6,568 nt of DNA from CAVHXA01 sp963639765 (GTDB taxonomy: Bacteria > Bacillota > Clostridia > Oscillospirales > Oscillospiraceae), in contig CAVHXA010000092.1 in the NCBI GenBank assembly GCA_963639765.1, positions 1-6,568 on the forward strand. Reading direction: 5' to 3'. Each line of letters starts with the position of its first letter. Positions within the stretch are counted from its first letter, which is position 1. Both the position numbers and the translations under genes were made by a program. Positions 4,664-6,568 of the stretch are shown here, in pieces. Under the pieces are notes generated by a model that did not search any database, was not told where the DNA came from, and saw nothing but the letters and a program-made list of their open reading frames with translations.

Positions 4664-6088
4664 ATGAACCTACTGCAATGGTTGGGGAGCAAACGACCCA
4701 GAGATGCACCCCAAATGCTCCCCAAGATTGAAGACAACGTCCGCGATTCGGGCGCTCTTTTTATGTTCGGTCAGACGCTCAGCGGTGAGCGCGTGGATGA
4801 GAAATCCGCCATGCAGATCGCAACGGTATATGCCTGCGTAAGGCTGCTGGCAGAGACGGTCGCGAGTTTGCCGCTGCATTTGTATCGGTACACAGGCGAT
4901 GGCGACGGCAAGGAACGCGCAACCGACCACCCGCTGTACAAGATATTGTATCGCCAGCCCAATCCGGAAATGACGAGCTTTTCGTTCAGGGAAGCACTCA
5001 TGACGCACCTGCTGCTCTACGGCAATGCCTACGCGCAGATTGTCCGGGACGGCAAGAACGGTGTGCTGGGACTGTACCCGCTGCTGCCGGAAAATGTCGA
5101 AATCGACAGAGCCGAAAACGGCGATTTGTATTATGTCTACCACGCCTACACGGACGAAGTTCCCGGCGAACACGACAAGGACATCGTATTCAAGCGGGAC
5201 GAAATCCTGCATATTCCGGGACTCGGCTTCAACGGGCTGGTGGGCTTTTCGCCCATCGCCATGATGAAAAACAGTCTCGGCACAACGCTGGCGGTGGAGA
5301 AATATGGCTCATCCTTCTTCAAAAACGGTGCACAGCCGTCCGGTGTGCTGGAGCATCCGGGGGTCCTGAAGGATCCCTCAAAGATCCGCGACAACTGGAT
5401 GACAGCCTATGGCGGCGCAGCCAACGCCCACAAAATAGCAGTCCTGGAAGAAGGCATGACCTACAAACCGATTTCTCTTCCACCGGAGGACAGCCAGTTC
5501 CTCTCGACCCGTGAGTTCGGCGTGGAGGAGATCTGCCGCATTTTCCGAGTGCCGCCGCACATGGTGCAGGACCTGAAACGTGCCACCTTCAACAACATCG
5601 AACATCAGGGCATTTCGTTTGTGCAGCACACCGTCATGCCGTGGCTGGTGCGCATCGAGCAAGCCATCATCAAGGACGTGCTCATCGAAGAGGAGCAGGA
5701 CGAATACTTCCCCAAGTTCAACGTGGACGGTCTTATGCGCGGCGATTACAAATCCCGCATGGACGGCTACGCAGTCGGTTTCTCAAACGGATTTCTCTCG
5801 CCCAACGACATCCGCAGGCTGGAAAACATGGATTTGATTCCGGCTTCGGAGGGCGGGGACGACTACTACTTGAACGGCGCATACACAAAGCTCCGGGATG
5901 CGGGAAAGGCTTACGTGGAGTCTGAGTCTGACACTCCAAAGGAGTCAAATCCGCCGGAGCAATCGACCGAACAACCATCTGACAAGGGATCTCCGGATGA
6001 AGAACCATCGGAGGGAAAGTCCTCTGGAAAGAACCACGCCGAGCGCCGCACGCAGCGCAAGGCAGAAAGACGAGGTAAACATAAATGA
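4664..6088 (+). CDS. Phage portal protein, HK97 family
   Basis: The dodecameric channel at one vertex of the head, through which TerL pumps DNA and to which the tail connector attaches. At 474 aa it is slightly longer than typical members because of its tail. Family features: the segment SAMQIATVYACVRLLAETVA and SLPLHLY (about 48-74), then DHPLYKIL-x-x-QPNPEMTSFSF (88-108), LLLYGNAYAQI (117-127) and GLYPLLPENV. Later come the IPGLGFNGLVGFSPI segment (184-198), a long stem region (YGSSFFKNGAQPSGVLEHPG), and FRVPPHMVQDL-x-x-ATFNNIEHQ (294-314), where HK97 portals have their conserved clip-to-crown stretch. Residues from about 418 on are low complexity, first acidic with Ser, Pro and Glu, then strongly basic (ERRTQRKAERRGKHK), a likely flexible internal tail. 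ATG 4664 follows GGAGG (4650-4654) by nine bases. The stop overlaps the protease start as ATGA. Confidence 0.95.
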   Translation: MNLLQWLGSKRPRDAPQMLPKIEDNVRDSGALFMFGQTLSGERVDEKSAMQIATVYACVRLLAETVASLPLHLYRYTGDGDGKERATDHPLYKILYRQPNPEMTSFSFREALMTHLLLYGNAYAQIVRDGKNGVLGLYPLLPENVEIDRAENGDLYYVYHAYTDEVPGEHDKDIVFKRDEILHIPGLGFNGLVGFSPIAMMKNSLGTTLAVEKYGSSFFKNGAQPSGVLEHPGVLKDPSKIRDNWMTAYGGAANAHKIAVLEEGMTYKPISLPPEDSQFLSTREFGVEEICRIFRVPPHMVQDLKRATFNNIEHQGISFVQHTVMPWLVRIEQAIIKDVLIEEEQDEYFPKFNVDGLMRGDYKSRMDGYAVGFSNGFLSPNDIRRLENMDLIPASEGGDDYYLNGAYTKLRDAGKAYVESESDTPKESNPPEQSTEQPSDKGSPDEEPSEGKSSGKNHAERRTQRKAERRGKHK

Positions 6089-6568
6089 CGAAATTCTGGG
6101 ATTGGATTCGCGATGACAGCGGCGGCAGAGTCCTGCGCCTGGAAGGCCCGATTGATTCGGAATCTTTCTGGGGCACGGAAATCACGCCGCAGATGTTTCG
6201 CGATGAACTCTATGCCGAAGACGGCGATATTACCCTTTGGATCAATTCTCCCGGCGGCAATGTCTTCGCCGCAGCTGAAATCTACACCATGATCCGCGAC
6301 TATCCCGGCAAGGTGACCGTGCGCATTGCCAGCATTGCGGCATCCGCGGCATCCGTAATTGCCATGGCGGGCGATGTCGTGCAGATGTCCCCCACGGCAC
6401 TGCTCATGATTCACGATCCTTCCACCATTGCCATGGGCAATGCCAAAGCCATGGAGAAAGCCATCGACACGCTGGACAAGGTCAAGGAGAGCATCATCAC
6501 GGCTTACGCTTTTAAGACAGGGCTTAGCCACAACCGCATCTCCAAGCTTATGAGCGACGAGACATGGC
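6085..6568 (+). CDS. ClpP-like phage head maturation protease (3' end outside window)
   Basis: The first 161 codons of a serine protease of the ClpP fold, used by many HK97-type phages in place of the unrelated HK97 prohead protease to cleave scaffold and capsid precursors. It starts MTKFWDWIRDDSGGRVLRLEGPID. The LWINSPGGNVFAAAEIYTMI segment (51-70) is the glycine-rich strand of ClpP that lines the substrate groove. IASIAASAASVIAMAGD (81-97) holds the likely nucleophile Ser87, and MIHDPST (108-114) holds catalytic His110. Asp158 in SDETW is a possible third member by position, near the window end. The start ATG 6085 overlaps the portal stop by four bases, with GAGG at 6072-6075 nine bases before it. 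The frame is open to the last base, so length and C-terminus cannot be judged. Confidence 0.93.
   Translation, partial: MTKFWDWIRDDSGGRVLRLEGPIDSESFWGTEITPQMFRDELYAEDGDITLWINSPGGNVFAAAEIYTMIRDYPGKVTVRIASIAASAASVIAMAGDVVQMSPTALLMIHDPSTIAMGNAKAMEKAIDTLDKVKESIITAYAFKTGLSHNRISKLMSDETW

Overview
The window is part of a tailed-phage (siphovirus-type) genome or prophage. The most likely host is a moderately GC-rich Clostridia-type Firmicute. This rests on strong AGGAGG ribosome sites, P27-type small terminase, HK97-type large terminase and portal, and a ClpP-type head protease. The host assignment is inferred from these families and from base composition; no host gene lies in the window.

Layout. 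Positions 1-1988 hold five small genes of unknown function (65, 59, 102, 158 and 79 aa), all on the plus strand. They are arranged as four separate transcription cassettes. Each cassette is preceded by a nearly identical control module: two direct GTTATC hexamers 11 bp apart abutting a TTGCTA -35, a 17-bp spacer, a TAATAT -10, then a short leader and a strong ribosome site. The first module is cut by the window start, which shows only its -10. The first three cassettes end in the same UUCG-tetraloop terminator hairpin; the fourth ends in a different, GCAA-loop terminator immediately before the small terminase gene. There is no gene-free stretch longer than about 185 bases.

Positions 2055-6568 are the start of the packaging and head module in standard order: small terminase (terS), large terminase (terL), portal, and the first 161 codons of a ClpP-like maturation protease. 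The genes are tightly coupled (2-nt gap, 33-nt gap, 4-nt ATGA overlap). Their products act together: TerS recognises phage DNA, TerL cuts and pumps it through the portal, and the protease matures the prohead.

The most striking item is a 159-residue in-frame intein in TerL. It sits exactly between the Lys and the Ser of the Walker A P-loop. It lacks the usual N-terminal Cys and instead begins with Gln. It carries the Trp (block B), Cys (block F) and Thr (block G) set that defines class 3 inteins, and it has no homing endonuclease. The second item of interest is the upstream array of promoter-gene-terminator cassettes, which looks like a set of tandem morons under one shared regulator.
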